Assembly (NCBI RefSeq): GCF_900112265.1
Contig: NZ_FOLO01000006.1
Span: forward strand, 1-62,349
Length of the DNA: 62,349 bases
Direction: 5' to 3'
Source of the DNA: Pseudoalteromonas denitrificans DSM 6059
Lineage (GTDB): Bacteria > Pseudomonadota > Gammaproteobacteria > Enterobacterales > Alteromonadaceae
A program made the position numbers and the translations under genes. The notes under the pieces are model-generated. The model was not told where the DNA came from. It was given only the letters and a program-made list of their open reading frames with translations, and did not search any database. Each line of letters begins with the position of its first letter. The stretch's first letter is position 1. Of this stretch, positions 48,764 through 58,492 are shown piece by piece.

Positions 48764-49345
48764 TTATTCGTTTTCGATTAAAGGATTTAACTTGATATCA
48801 ATTGCTTCACGTGCTCTGAATATTCTAGATCTGACTGTTCCAACTGGGCAGTCCATTATTACAGCGATATCTTCATAACTCATCCCTTCAAGCTCTCGTA
48901 AAGTGATTGCCATTTTCAAGTCATCAGGTAATGTCTCTATAGTAGAAAAGATTACTTTTTTAACTTCATCACTTAACAATAAATTTTCAGGTGTTGCACT
49001 TACTTTTAAAGCATGTGCACCGTCATAAAACTCAGCATCATCAACATCAACATCATTTGCAGGTGGCTTTCTTTTTTGTGCCACCAAATAATTTTTAGCG
49101 CAATTTACTGCAATTCGGTATAACCAAGTATAAAACGCACTGTCACCTCGAAAGCCAGGTAATGCACGATATGCTTTAATAAAAGCTTCTTGTGCAACAT
49201 CAGATACATCAGCATGGTTTGATACATAACGTGAAATCAAACTCGCCACTTTATTCTGATACTTCCTAACTAATAGGTTGAAGGCGTTTTTGTCTCCTTG
49301 CTGAACCTTTCTTATTAACGCTAAATCTAATTCCTGCTCGCTCAT
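48764..49345 (-). CDS. rpoE: RNA polymerase sigma-E factor
   Basis: 193 residues from ATG 49345, preceded by AGGAG; a TTG at 49375 would add ten unlikely residues. ECF sigma: region 2 with FNLLVRKYQNKVASLISRY and DVAQEAFIKAYRALPGF, region 4 with LRELEGMSYEDIAVIMDCPV. Controls outer-membrane stress genes. Autoregulation is suggested by the sigma-E type promoter upstream. Confidence 0.97.
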   Translation of the reverse strand: MSEQELDLALIRKVQQGDKNAFNLLVRKYQNKVASLISRYVSNHADVSDVAQEAFIKAYRALPGFRGDSAFYTWLYRIAVNCAKNYLVAQKRKPPANDVDVDDAEFYDGAHALKVSATPENLLLSDEVKKVIFSTIETLPDDLKMAITLRELEGMSYEDIAVIMDCPVGTVRSRIFRAREAIDIKLNPLIENE

Positions 49346-49430
49346 TCGAGCCGGTACTCCTATTATTATTTGCAAAATTTTAGTTATTTTTATTACTGTT
49401 TTTTAATACAATAAGTCTAAATTCAAATAA

Positions 49431-49458
49431 TCAGACCAAGATATAAATAAAAAGTTCT
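49431..49458 (-). promoter_or_regulatory. Sigma-E type promoter of rpoE
   Basis: Minus strand: AGAACTT (49458-49452), 16-bp spacer, TCTGA (49435-49431). This matches the GGAACTT-N16-TCTGA sigma-E consensus except one base, 86 bp before the rpoE ATG, as expected for autoregulation. Confidence 0.7.
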
Positions 49459-49568
49459 ATTCTTTCACAATTTTTTTTAAAATAAACGAAAAGTATACTT
49501 AAACGATTTAAAAATTCGTACTTTAGATTGTTTAAGTATATGCATTGTAACCTAAGTGATACTAATAC

Positions 49569-51185
49569 ATGAACCAAAAAAAACATCCAAGTTCACATTA
49601 TAGTACTGACGTCGTAATTATAGGCAGTGGTGCAGCAGGGCTTTCTTTAGCCTTAACATTAGCGAATCATTGTAAGGTGTTAGTTGTAAGCAAAGGTCCT
49701 CTTAACGAAGGCTCAACTTTATATGCCCAAGGCGGTATTGCGGCTGTATTTGATAAAAATGACACTATAGATTCGCATGTTGAAGATACCTTAGACGCAG
49801 GTGCAGGTTTATGTAGCCGCGATGCAGTGCATTATACCGCTAGCAATGCTAAGTCATGTATGAAATGGTTAATTAAACAAGGTGTTCCATTTGATATGGA
49901 ACGAGATAATTCTGGTAATGAAAGGTATCACTTAACCAGAGAAGGAGGCCATAGCCATAGGCGTATTTTGCATGCAGCCGATGCAACAGGAAAAGCAGTT
50001 CAAACAACTTTAATTTCTCGTGTAAAAGAGCACAAAAATATCTCTTTACTTGAAAAATATAACGCAATTGATTTAGTTCGTTCTAAAAAAAATAAAAATA
50101 ACTGCCAAGGGCTTTACGTTTGGAATAGAAATAAAGAACGTGTTGAAACGATTTCGGCGAAATTTATTTCATTAGCAACAGGTGGTGCAAGTAAAGTATA
50201 TTTATATACATCAAACCCTGATATTGCCAGTGGTGATGGTATAGCAATGGCTTGGCGTGCTGGTTGTCGTATTGCTAACATGGAGTTTAATCAATTTCAC
50301 CCGACCAGTTTATATCACCCCGAATTACAAAATTTTTTAATTACAGAAGCAATGCGCGGTGAAGGTGCTTATTTAAAACGCCCTGACGGTACGCGGTTTA
50401 TGCCTGATTTTGACGAACGAGCCGAACTTGCACCCAGAGATATTGTCGCCCGAGCCATAGATTTTGAAATGAAACGTTTAGGTGCAAACTGTGTTTATCT
50501 TGATATTAGCCATAAAGATAAAGACTTTATTATTGAGCACTTCCCTACTATCTATGCTAAATGTTTAAGTATTGGATTAGATATTACCAAAGAAGCTTTA
50601 CCCGTTGTGCCTGCAGCACATTATACCTGTGGCGGTGTTGTTACTGACTTTAATGGTAAAACAGATTTAGATAATTTATATGCCATAGGTGAAGTCGCTT
50701 ATACCGGACTTCATGGCGCTAATCGTATGGCAAGTAATTCACTTCTAGAGTGTATTGTTTTTGCCCATGCTGCCGCTAAAGATATCTTAGAAAAATTAGA
50801 TCAAATACCACACCAGCAAGAACACATTTCTGAATGGGATGAAAGTCGCGTATCTGATTCAGATGAAGAGGTTGTTATAACCCATAACTGGCATGAGTTA
50901 AGATTATTCATGTGGGATTATGTCGGCATAGTGCGTACAACAAAACGTCTTGAACGAGCTCAAAGACGTGTTGAGTTATTGCAACAAGAAATTCAAGAAT
51001 ATTATACTAACTTTAAAGTAAGCAATAACTTACTCGAATTGAGAAACTTAGTACAGGTCGCTGAACTTATCATTCAATGCGCACTGTCACGAAAAGAAAG
51101 TAGAGGTTTGCATTATACGTTAGATCATCCCGAATTGTTAAAAAAGCCAAAGCCAACAATATTAACACCAAAAAAAGCGTCTTAG
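49569..51185 (+). CDS. nadB: L-aspartate oxidase
   Basis: 538 residues. FAD enzyme making iminoaspartate for NAD synthesis with NadA. FAD-binding [47 protein letters not shown] segment, [19 protein letters not shown] and [18 protein letters not shown]. Divergent from rpoE as in many gammaproteobacteria; its stop overlaps the convergent ygfX stop by 4 bp. Confidence 0.97.
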   Translation: MNQKKHPSSHYSTDVVIIGSGAAGLSLALTLANHCKVLVVSKGPLNEGSTLYAQGGIAAVFDKNDTIDSHVEDTLDAGAGLCSRDAVHYTASNAKSCMKWLIKQGVPFDMERDNSGNERYHLTREGGHSHRRILHAADATGKAVQTTLISRVKEHKNISLLEKYNAIDLVRSKKNKNNCQGLYVWNRNKERVETISAKFISLATGGASKVYLYTSNPDIASGDGIAMAWRAGCRIANMEFNQFHPTSLYHPELQNFLITEAMRGEGAYLKRPDGTRFMPDFDERAELAPRDIVARAIDFEMKRLGANCVYLDISHKDKDFIIEHFPTIYAKCLSIGLDITKEALPVVPAAHYTCGGVVTDFNGKTDLDNLYAIGEVAYTGLHGANRMASNSLLECIVFAHAAAKDILEKLDQIPHQQEHISEWDESRVSDSDEEVVITHNWHELRLFMWDYVGIVRTTKRLERAQRRVELLQQEIQEYYTNFKVSNNLLELRNLVQVAELIIQCALSRKESRGLHYTLDHPELLKKPKPTILTPKKAS

Positions 51186-51652
51186 TTTTTATTATTTTTC
51201 AAATTTACTAACATACGACGCAGTCGAGTAAAATCAGCTGCAGTCATGCTTTGCTTTTTTAAAACAAGTCTATTTTTAATACCTAAATTTTTAATTTCAG
51301 GTTTAAGCCGTAAAACAATAAAATATTCACAATGTAAACTTGAAGATAAAACCTTGGCTATAACAGGTTTTTCATTATAACTATTTGAAGTGTTGATATT
51401 GGATATTACGATTTGAACTTTATCTTTTGAAAATATTAAAAGAGATCCTGACACAGGCCATATTGAATCTATTTTATAATGACAAAATATATAGCTTAAA
51501 ATACAAGTTATAAAACCGGTGAGATAGCTCGTAATGCTTGTACTTGAAATAAATAATATAAGAGAGACAAAAATAAAAAAGAGTGCAACTACCCACATTT
51601 CTTTTTTATTTTCATTAAAGGTGATTTTGTAGCTAAGTTCAGTTTCTGACAA
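51182..51652 (-). CDS. YgfX/CptA-like membrane protein
   Basis: 156 residues. Two adjacent transmembrane helices (about 18-55) with a cytoplasmic C-terminal part ending in [13 protein letters not shown]. Sequence is weakly conserved, but the layout and its place directly after sdhE match YgfX (CptA), described in E. coli as affecting MreB/FtsZ. Function here is inferred from context only. Confidence 0.65.
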   Translation of the reverse strand: MSETELSYKITFNENKKEMWVVALFFIFVSLILFISSTSITSYLTGFITCILSYIFCHYKIDSIWPVSGSLLIFSKDKVQIVISNINTSNSYNEKPVIAKVLSSSLHCEYFIVLRLKPEIKNLGIKNRLVLKKQSMTAADFTRLRRMLVNLKNNKN

Positions 51653-51656
51653 AGAG

Positions 51657-51908
51657 TTATACTTTTACACGATTTAAAATTAACTGAACCATATAATCAA
51701 GTTCTTCATCATCACTTTTTTCATGACCCATAAACCAAGCAAATAGATCTGGATCATCCCCCTCTAGTAAACGCTGAAAAATACCTTTATCTTTTTCTGA
51801 TAAAGCATCATATGCATCTTCAACAAAAGGCATAAATAATACATCTAATTCCAACATACCACGACGACATGCCCAGCGTAATTTTGCCTTACTATCTAAA
51901 TTTGCCAT
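51657..51908 (-). CDS. sdhE: FAD assembly factor SdhE
   Basis: 83 residues. Promotes covalent flavinylation of succinate dehydrogenase. The RGMLELD motif (residues 15-21, in WACRRGMLELDVLFMPFVE) is intact, as is LLEGDDPDLFAWFMGH. Five bases before ygfX and divergent from ygfZ, the conserved ygfX-sdhE-ygfZ cluster. Confidence 0.95.
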   Translation of the reverse strand: MANLDSKAKLRWACRRGMLELDVLFMPFVEDAYDALSEKDKGIFQRLLEGDDPDLFAWFMGHEKSDDEELDYMVQLILNRVKV

Positions 51909-51959
51909 TTATAACCATCAGTTATTAAATTTAATTGGTGTTATTCTAACAAATTTATA

Positions 51960-52937
51960 ATGTTTAGCACTTCAAATACGTTATTATATGCAGATAAACT
52001 CACTGACTTTAATATGCCCATGCCTCATATATATGCTTGCCATTTGTCGGATCAATTGATCCAATTTACCGGACCAGATAAAAAATCTTATTTACATGGC
52101 CAAATTACGCAAGATGTAAACTTATTAACTAACGATGCTCTTTTGTGGGCAGGTCAATGTGACGCCAAAGGAAAACTTTGGTCTATATTGCGTTTATTCA
52201 ATTTCCAAGATGATTATTTTGCAATCACATCAAAAGATGAAATTGAAAATGCTTTGGCTGAATTCAAAAAATACGCAGTCTTTGCAAAAGTAGACATTGA
52301 ACAAAATAAAAACCACCAGCTGGTTGGACTTTTTGGGGATGACCTTTCTGCTGTATTATCTGAGCTCGAAATCATATTACCAACCGAAAATAATAGCACC
52401 ATTGATTTCAAATTTGGAAAAGCAATCAAACTCGATAATAATCGACTTATTTTATGTATAGATAAAAAAGCACAACTTCCTTCTTGTATTACACTATTGG
52501 AAAGTGAGCAAAAATGGCAAAGCCTTTCAATATTAGCTGGTGAACCAAAACTCAACAATCAAGCCATTGCTGAATACGTCCCTCAAATGGTTAATTTACA
52601 AGCAATTGGTGGCATAAGTTTCAAAAAAGGTTGCTATAAAGGTCAGGAAACAGTTGCCAGAATGAAGTTTTTAGGCAAAAACAAACGTGCAATGTATATA
52701 CTTGAAGCAAACACTAACAAACCATTTGAAGCTACAGAAGTTGAACAACAACTTGGGGAAAACTGGCGTCGTGCAGGTAAATTAATACAAACCAGTTTTG
52801 ATATTGATACAAACAGAGCATATGCTTTAGCTATCATGCCCAATGATCTTGCGTTAGATACACTTCTACGCACAAAACAAGAAAACCCAATTTCAATTGA
52901 AATAAAGCCATTACCTTATAGCCTTATTGAAGAATAA
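51960..52937 (+). CDS. ygfZ: tRNA-modifying protein YgfZ (folate-binding, Fe-S related)
   Basis: 325 residues. GcvT-like, folate-binding protein needed for some Fe-S enzymes such as MiaB. Motif SFKKGCYKGQETVARMKFLG carries the conserved Cys (about residue 225); CDAKGKLWSILRLF, KKYAVFAK and GENWRRAGK are also conserved. No clear ribosome binding site at ATG 51960; Met codons 19-21 later are possible but would trim a normal-length N-terminus. Confidence 0.94.
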   Translation: MFSTSNTLLYADKLTDFNMPMPHIYACHLSDQLIQFTGPDKKSYLHGQITQDVNLLTNDALLWAGQCDAKGKLWSILRLFNFQDDYFAITSKDEIENALAEFKKYAVFAKVDIEQNKNHQLVGLFGDDLSAVLSELEIILPTENNSTIDFKFGKAIKLDNNRLILCIDKKAQLPSCITLLESEQKWQSLSILAGEPKLNNQAIAEYVPQMVNLQAIGGISFKKGCYKGQETVARMKFLGKNKRAMYILEANTNKPFEATEVEQQLGENWRRAGKLIQTSFDIDTNRAYALAIMPNDLALDTLLRTKQENPISIEIKPLPYSLIEE

Positions 52938-52960
52938 TTTAAATATACGAGAATAAAAGT

Positions 52961-53485
52961 ATGAATATAGCTAAAAATAAAGTCGTTAAAATGCACTACA
53001 GCGTGATGGATAAAGATCAAAACTCTATCGATAGCTCTTTTGATAACGACCCATTAGAAATGATTATTGGCAGTGGTTTTTTAATCCCAGGTCTTGAAAA
53101 AGCACTTTTAGATAAAACAATTGGTGATAAATTCACTGTAGAGGTTGCGGCTATTGATGGCTACGGTGAACGTCATGAAGGCTTAATGCAAGCTGTTCCT
53201 ATGTCAATGTTCGAAGGTATTGATGTAGAAATCGGCATGCAATTTCGCGCAACAACAGACCAAGGGGAACAATCTGTAACGGTTATTGAAATTCAAGGTG
53301 ACGATGTCGTCATTGATGGTAACCACCCATTATCAGGCATAGATTTAACTTTTGACGTTGAAGTATTAGAAGTACGTGATGCCACTGAAGAAGAGCTACA
53401 ACACGGACATGTTCATGGAGCAGGTGGGTGTGGTCACGATCATGGACATGACCATCACGAACATGACGAAAACTGTAATCATTAG
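52961..53485 (+). CDS. slyD: FKBP-type peptidyl-prolyl isomerase SlyD
   Basis: 174 residues. Proline isomerase and nickel-handling chaperone. FKBP core split by an insert-in-flap domain (GSGFLIPGLEKALL, VDGNHPLSG-like IDGNHPLSGIDLTFDV). The last 27 residues (148-174) are a His/Asp/Cys-rich metal-binding tail with HDHGHDHHEH. 23 bp after ygfZ; ends with an intrinsic terminator. Confidence 0.95.
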   Translation: MNIAKNKVVKMHYSVMDKDQNSIDSSFDNDPLEMIIGSGFLIPGLEKALLDKTIGDKFTVEVAAIDGYGERHEGLMQAVPMSMFEGIDVEIGMQFRATTDQGEQSVTVIEIQGDDVVIDGNHPLSGIDLTFDVEVLEVRDATEEELQHGHVHGAGGCGHDHGHDHHEHDENCNH

Positions 53486-53503
53486 TCACCAGAGTGAAAA
53501 ATT

Positions 53504-53541
53504 AAAAACCCACTTATCTTAATTAAATAAATGGGTTTTTT
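53504..53541 (+). terminator. Terminator of slyD
   Basis: AAAAACCCA / TGGGTTTTT stem around an AT-rich loop, followed by T-run; the A-run on the left makes it usable on both strands for the convergent PH-like gene. Confidence 0.8.
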
Positions 53542-53542
53542 G

Positions 53543-53989
53543 TTAATTATTATCTAACCTAGAGTTTAGGGCAGTTAATAAGTTTTCTTGATCATTAGTT
53601 CCTAACCTAATAGAAGTACCATCTTTTAAATCAAGTGCTACAGCACTAAACCCATGTACTGTATATACCCAACCATCATGTGTAATTCTGATCCCAATAC
53701 CATGACGAAATGAATTTGTGACAGCCTTTACTTGCTCAATATCTGATAGTTTAATTTTTTTACCTAACACACCAGGGCCAAATCCCCAGGAAATATCTTT
53801 ATCCGATACCTTAATTGTTAAACCATGAAATATAAACCCAATCACAATAAGTGAAATTGCAAACAAAATAATTGGCACGTTTGGTCCTAATAATACCAAA
53901 GCCAAGATAACAAATGAGGCTATCCAGCCTAGTAATACAAAAATGATGTAAGCAAACTGTTTATGTTGATAAATAAGTTTTTGAGTCAA
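53543..53989 (-). CDS. Membrane protein with bacterial PH-like domain, hypothetical
   Basis: 148 residues. Two N-terminal transmembrane helices (about 12-55) followed by a beta-rich domain with DISWGFGPGVLGKKIKLSDI and IRITHDGWVYTVHG. The layout matches small bacterial PH-domain membrane proteins; no specific role is known. Convergent with slyD. Confidence 0.6.
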   Translation of the reverse strand: MTQKLIYQHKQFAYIIFVLLGWIASFVILALVLLGPNVPIILFAISLIVIGFIFHGLTIKVSDKDISWGFGPGVLGKKIKLSDIEQVKAVTNSFRHGIGIRITHDGWVYTVHGFSAVALDLKDGTSIRLGTNDQENLLTALNSRLDNN

Positions 53990-54054
53990 AATATATTCTC
54001 TATAGGGTTTATTAATTTTAGCGTATTACAATTTCAAGTATGAAATAATATACT

Positions 54055-54918
54055 TTAATTAAAGTTATATACTATGGTGGTACTGGTTTCACCATCATAG
54101 TTTGTTTTGTTATCTTCAGGGCTTGAGTTATAACGATATAGATATGAAAATTTTAAAGATAAGTCATTATTTATTTGACTTACTAAAGACGTCTCAGATT
54201 TTAGCCTTGAATTTAATCCCGATAACGACTTTTCACTACTTAAAGTTTGATTAAATCGAGTTCTTTGCGATATATTTCTTTGCCAGTGCAAAGCTAATCG
54301 CAGCAAAAATCCAGACTCAGATAAATCATCATCACTTACCTGATAATTGACTCCAGGTCCCATATCAAAGTCTAACGTGTTTTTATGGCCCGAATACAAG
54401 CGATTGCCATAACCCGATGAAAGTGACGTTTGATACTTAAAACCACCAAACTTATCTTTTTCGTATTCACTATAAATAAAAAATGATTCTGCTGCAGAAC
54501 CAAGTTTATAATTACCCTGTAATGATAAAAAATAACGTTCCGCTGATTTTTCTTTTTCATCTGTGTCAGTATTTTTATCTTTTTTTAGCAAGCTATCAAA
54601 TTTGAATTGATTCCGCCAATTATCAAGGTCTTGAAATATACTGCCTTTAAATTTAACAGCTGAAGATTGTGTATTGCCTGAGGTAACGATCAAACCAAAT
54701 TCGGTATCACCATAGAATAACTCACCACGCCTTTTATCATGAATTTCATCAGTATCTAATTGACCATAATCAGATAATATTTCAAATAAAGGTTTTTTAT
54801 CATGAATTTCATCAGTATCTAATTGATCATAATCAGATAATATTTCAAATAAAGGTTTTTTAGCATGTGTTGTAAAACCAACAAAAAAAAATGCAGCAAG
54901 TAATACGTGGTAGTACAT
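54055..54918 (-). CDS. DUF481-type outer-membrane beta-barrel protein
   Basis: 287 residues. Signal peptide 1-19 (cleavage at THA-K). Two identical 21-residue blocks (20-40 and 41-61; KKPLFEILSDY...DEIHD) differ by one residue. Then a DUF481 / YdiY-like barrel: GDTEFGLIVTSGNTQSSAVK, DFDMGPGVNYQVSDDD and a terminal IVYNFN with aromatic end. Such proteins sit in the outer membrane; function is unclear. 10 bp from the DUF440 gene start strand-wise, so the two may be cotranscribed. Confidence 0.85.
   Translation of the reverse strand: MYYHVLLAAFFFVGFTTHAKKPLFEILSDYDQLDTDEIHDKKPLFEILSDYGQLDTDEIHDKRRGELFYGDTEFGLIVTSGNTQSSAVKFKGSIFQDLDNWRNQFKFDSLLKKDKNTDTDEKEKSAERYFLSLQGNYKLGSAAESFFIYSEYEKDKFGGFKYQTSLSSGYGNRLYSGHKNTLDFDMGPGVNYQVSDDDLSESGFLLRLALHWQRNISQRTRFNQTLSSEKSLSGLNSRLKSETSLVSQINNDLSLKFSYLYRYNSSPEDNKTNYDGETSTTIVYNFN
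54732..54863 (-). repeat. 63-bp tandem duplication inside the DUF481 gene
   Basis: Two direct 63-bp copies, offset exactly 63 bases (for instance ATCATG at 54736 and 54799), differ at a single visible base (gaccat versus gatcat, giving Gly versus Asp). The frame is kept, doubling the mature N-terminal 21 residues. Confidence 0.95.
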
Positions 54919-54927
54919 CTATCCTTC

Positions 54928-55260
54928 CTAGTCTTTCCAGATAATATGACAAAATGAGGCTGCTTTATCTCTACTAATTAAAATTTTAGCAAAAATAATA
55001 TCTTTATTTTCTATACCAACACTGTCATATTCCAAACCGACTATCACCTGTGCATAGTCTTCTGGCTCAATTTCAAATTCAACAAAAGTATTCCAGCTTT
55101 CATCGGCGATATCCTCTTCAATAAAGCCATGTTCTTCACGATCTTGATTAAATTTTTCAATATCTTGCGCTTTAAGGTTGTCAGGTGCTAATTCTAAAAA
55201 AACCTCATAAGCTTGGCCTGAAATTTCTTCTAAGGTCCACAAATGTGATGAATCAGTCAT
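54928..55260 (-). CDS. DUF440 family protein (HI1450/YciU-like, putative DNA mimic)
   Basis: 110 residues, very acidic. Starts MTDSSHLWTLEEISGQAYEV, then FLELAPDNLKAQDI, FNQDREEHGFIEED and FVEFEIEPEDYAQVIVGLE, matching the DUF440 family whose H. influenzae member HI1450 is a proposed double-stranded DNA mimic. No nucleic-acid target is known here. Confidence 0.88.
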   Translation of the reverse strand: MTDSSHLWTLEEISGQAYEVFLELAPDNLKAQDIEKFNQDREEHGFIEEDIADESWNTFVEFEIEPEDYAQVIVGLEYDSVGIENKDIIFAKILISRDKAASFCHIIWKD

Positions 55261-55317
55261 AATTTTTTACTCATATTATTAATTGCCTTTATTATACTTA
55301 AAATAAATAGTTGCCAA

Positions 55318-55350
55318 ACAAAAAGCCAAGTAAAAACTTGGCTTTTTGTT
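55318..55350 (-). terminator. Terminator of the RND operon
   Basis: ACAAAAAGCCAAGT / ACTTGGCTTTTTGT perfect 14-bp stem around a 4-nt loop, with T-run on both strands. Placed 20 bp past the RND permease stop. Confidence 0.85.
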
Positions 55351-55369
55351 GTTTAATTTTATTTAAAAG

Positions 55370-58300
55370 TTAAGCGATCGATTTTTCACCCTTAAACTTT
55401 TCTCTCATCCTCTGAATCAAAGAATAAAATATTGGAATAAACAAAGTGCCAAACAAAGTTGCCGTTATCATACCTGCTAATACAGTAATCCCAAGAAAAA
55501 TGCGACTACTTGCACCTGCACCCGTTGAAAAAACGAGTGGTAAAACACCTAATATGAAGGATAGTGCAGTCATTAATACCGCTCTGAAACGTAATTTTGA
55601 CGCATTAAGTGCAGCATCATAAATACTCAGCCCTTTCGCTCTTAACTCCATTGCAAATTCAACAATTAATATCGCCGTTTTAGTTGATAAACCAATTAAT
55701 AATACTAATCCTACTTGAGCATAAATATTATTTTCCATACCTAATGTATATAAAGTTAACATAGAGCCAAATATAGCCAAAGGCACCGCTGAAATAACTG
55801 AAAAAGGAATTGTCCAACTTTCGTATTGTGCCACTAAGAATAAATAGACAAAAATAATTGCTAACCCAAACAGCATAGGTGCTAAGTCTCCCGCCTCAAG
55901 CTCCTGCTTAGATTGCCCTGCCCATTCATAAATGTAACCATCAGGTAAATCTTGAGCCAACTCTTCCATCACCTTAATTGCTTCACCACTTGAATAACCG
56001 GGCGCTGCTGATCCCGTAATGCTAGCACTTCGATAAAGATTAAAATGATTCATACTCGTAGGGCCTAATATTGGCTTTAATTTAGCAAGTGTTGTTAATG
56101 GCACCATATCTTCGTTTGAGTTGCGAACAAAATAATGACGTAAATCGGACGGGTCTTTCCTAAACTTAGATTCAGCTTGGATCATCACACGATAAGTACG
56201 CCCGAATTGATTAAAGTCATTAATATACATAGATCCTAATTGTGCCTGTAAAGTGACAAATATATCACTTAATGACACGCCTTGTGCTTTTACTTTATTA
56301 CGATCTATCTCTAAAAAGTATTGGGGCACATTCGCTCTAAAAGTACTGAATACACGCATTAATTCAGGTCTTTGATTCGCGTCATAAATTAAACCATTCA
56401 TCACTTGAGCCAACTGCATAGGATCTCGCCCTTCACTATCTTGCAATCTAAATTCAAAACCTGAACTATTCCCTAAGCCTGGTATAGGGGGTGGATTAAA
56501 AATCATTACTTGAGCATCAGGCATAGTCCACAACTGACCCATTAAACGCTGTATCGTACTCCGTAAACCTAGCTCTTTCGTCGTTCTATTTTCCCAGTCT
56601 TTCAAAATAATAATACCTAATCCATTATTTGAACCCGCACCACTTAATAACGAAGTACCGGCAACACTAATAAAATCAGTAACGGAAGGATCTTTTAAAA
56701 TAACCTCTTTGACTTTATGCATTACTTGAGCAGTACGGGCATTTGCAGCCGCATCAGGTAATTGCACATTAACAAATAAATATCCTTGATCTTCTCCTGG
56801 TACAAAACCTGTTGGTACCTCTTTGGCAAGCCATCCAGTTGCAGCAAACATGATCAAAGCTAATACACCCACTCGCGCTGAACGTTTTAATAAATAATCA
56901 ATTTTATTGGTATAACTTCCCGTCATACCTTTTATAGCTCGCTCTAAAGGTGCTAGCCATTTTATAGGCTGCATGGCTTTTTCATTTAATAACAATACAC
57001 ATAATGCAGGACTCAGTGTTAAAGCATTAATTGACGAAATAATCACAGCAAAAGAAATTGTCACTGAAAATTGTTTATATAGCTCTCCCGTTATGCCGGG
57101 CATAAAACCAACAGGAATAAATACCGCCAGTAATACTAAGGTAGTTGCAATGATTGGCCCTGAAACTTGCTGCATTGCTTTAGTAACAGCTTCCTTTATT
57201 TCCAGTTTTTCTTCTTTAAGTAGTCGCTCTACATTTTCAATAACAACAATTGCATCATCAACAACGATACCTATCGCTAAAACCAAACCAAATAAAGTAA
57301 TTGTATTAATTGAATACCCCATCAACATCATAAAGGCAAAAGTACCAATTAATGACACGGGGATCGCAACCGACGGAATGAGTGTTGCACGCCAATTTTG
57401 TAAAAACAAAAATACGACAAGAACAACTAAAGCAACCGCTTGAAATAAAGTTACAATCACTTCTTCAATGGACCTGTCTATAAATTTAGTCGTATCAAAT
57501 GGAATTGAATATTTTAAACCATCAGGAAAACGCTCTGATAAAATTTCCATTTGTGCTTTTACCGCAGCAGCCACTTCTGTAGCATTCGCATCAGACAACT
57601 GATAAATAACTAAAAAAGCAGTAGCATTATCATTTAACTTAGCTTGAATACTGTAATCTTGAGATCCTAATTCAATCCTTGCAATATCTGTTAATCGAAC
57701 AAACTTTCCATCAGTATGAGCACGAATAATTGTTTGACCAAACTCTTTGACTGTCTGTAATCGACCCTTAGCTTGAATTGAATACTCAAACTGTTGGTTA
57801 GGTAATGCCGGCGAAGCACCTAATTTACCAGCAGCCACAATTAAATTCTGTTCTTTTAATGCACTTTGAACCTCAGATACAGTGACACCTAAAGAAGCCA
57901 TTTTATCTGGCCGTAACCAAATACGCATTGAATAGCTTTTTTCCCCCATAACAGATGCTGAAGCAACACCATTCAAACGCCCTAAAGGCTCAGCTAAATA
58001 ATTAGTTGCATAGTTACTTAAAAATATTTCATCTAAATTTTCTTTTTCTGAATATAAAGTGATGCCCATTAACATACTGGTTGACTGTTTTTTAACGCTC
58101 ACTCCTTGGCGCTTTACTTCTTCAGGTAAACCACTCTCAGCTAATGCCACACGATTTTGAACATTTACCTGTGCAATATCACTGTCGGTTCCGACCTTAA
58201 AAAATACATTAATCGTTGCAGTGCCATTGTTAGATGCCGTTGATTCAATATACATCATATCTTCAACACCATTGATTTGCTTTTCAATTGGACGGATCAC

Positions 58301-58483
58301 TGACTCTTCAACAATCTGCGCGCTAGCACCTGGATATGTCGCCATGATCTGTACTTGAGGCGGTGTGATTTGTGGATACATATTAACGGGTAATAATCCC
58401 AAAGAAATCAAACCCGCTAAAGTGATTACAATTGAAATAACCAAAGCAAGCTTAGGTCTACTTATAAATATTTTACTGATCAT
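55370..58483 (-). CDS. RND efflux permease, HAE-1 (AcrB/MexB-like)
   Basis: 1037 residues. Inner-membrane drug/proton antiporter of a tripartite pump. Twelve transmembrane helices; the proton-relay Asp pair is in LAIGIVVDDAIVVIENVER (about 405-406), and FVPGEDQGYLFVNVQLPDAA is the family porter motif. Opening RPKLALVISIVITLAGLIS is typical. Nine bases after its membrane fusion partner. No outer-membrane TolC-like gene is present here. Substrate unknown. Confidence 0.95.
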   Translation of the reverse strand: MISKIFISRPKLALVISIVITLAGLISLGLLPVNMYPQITPPQVQIMATYPGASAQIVEESVIRPIEKQINGVEDMMYIESTASNNGTATINVFFKVGTDSDIAQVNVQNRVALAESGLPEEVKRQGVSVKKQSTSMLMGITLYSEKENLDEIFLSNYATNYLAEPLGRLNGVASASVMGEKSYSMRIWLRPDKMASLGVTVSEVQSALKEQNLIVAAGKLGASPALPNQQFEYSIQAKGRLQTVKEFGQTIIRAHTDGKFVRLTDIARIELGSQDYSIQAKLNDNATAFLVIYQLSDANATEVAAAVKAQMEILSERFPDGLKYSIPFDTTKFIDRSIEEVIVTLFQAVALVVLVVFLFLQNWRATLIPSVAIPVSLIGTFAFMMLMGYSINTITLFGLVLAIGIVVDDAIVVIENVERLLKEEKLEIKEAVTKAMQQVSGPIIATTLVLLAVFIPVGFMPGITGELYKQFSVTISFAVIISSINALTLSPALCVLLLNEKAMQPIKWLAPLERAIKGMTGSYTNKIDYLLKRSARVGVLALIMFAATGWLAKEVPTGFVPGEDQGYLFVNVQLPDAAANARTAQVMHKVKEVILKDPSVTDFISVAGTSLLSGAGSNNGLGIIILKDWENRTTKELGLRSTIQRLMGQLWTMPDAQVMIFNPPPIPGLGNSSGFEFRLQDSEGRDPMQLAQVMNGLIYDANQRPELMRVFSTFRANVPQYFLEIDRNKVKAQGVSLSDIFVTLQAQLGSMYINDFNQFGRTYRVMIQAESKFRKDPSDLRHYFVRNSNEDMVPLTTLAKLKPILGPTSMNHFNLYRSASITGSAAPGYSSGEAIKVMEELAQDLPDGYIYEWAGQSKQELEAGDLAPMLFGLAIIFVYLFLVAQYESWTIPFSVISAVPLAIFGSMLTLYTLGMENNIYAQVGLVLLIGLSTKTAILIVEFAMELRAKGLSIYDAALNASKLRFRAVLMTALSFILGVLPLVFSTGAGASSRIFLGITVLAGMITATLFGTLFIPIFYSLIQRMREKFKGEKSIA

Positions 58484-58492
58484 CGTTAGCCT

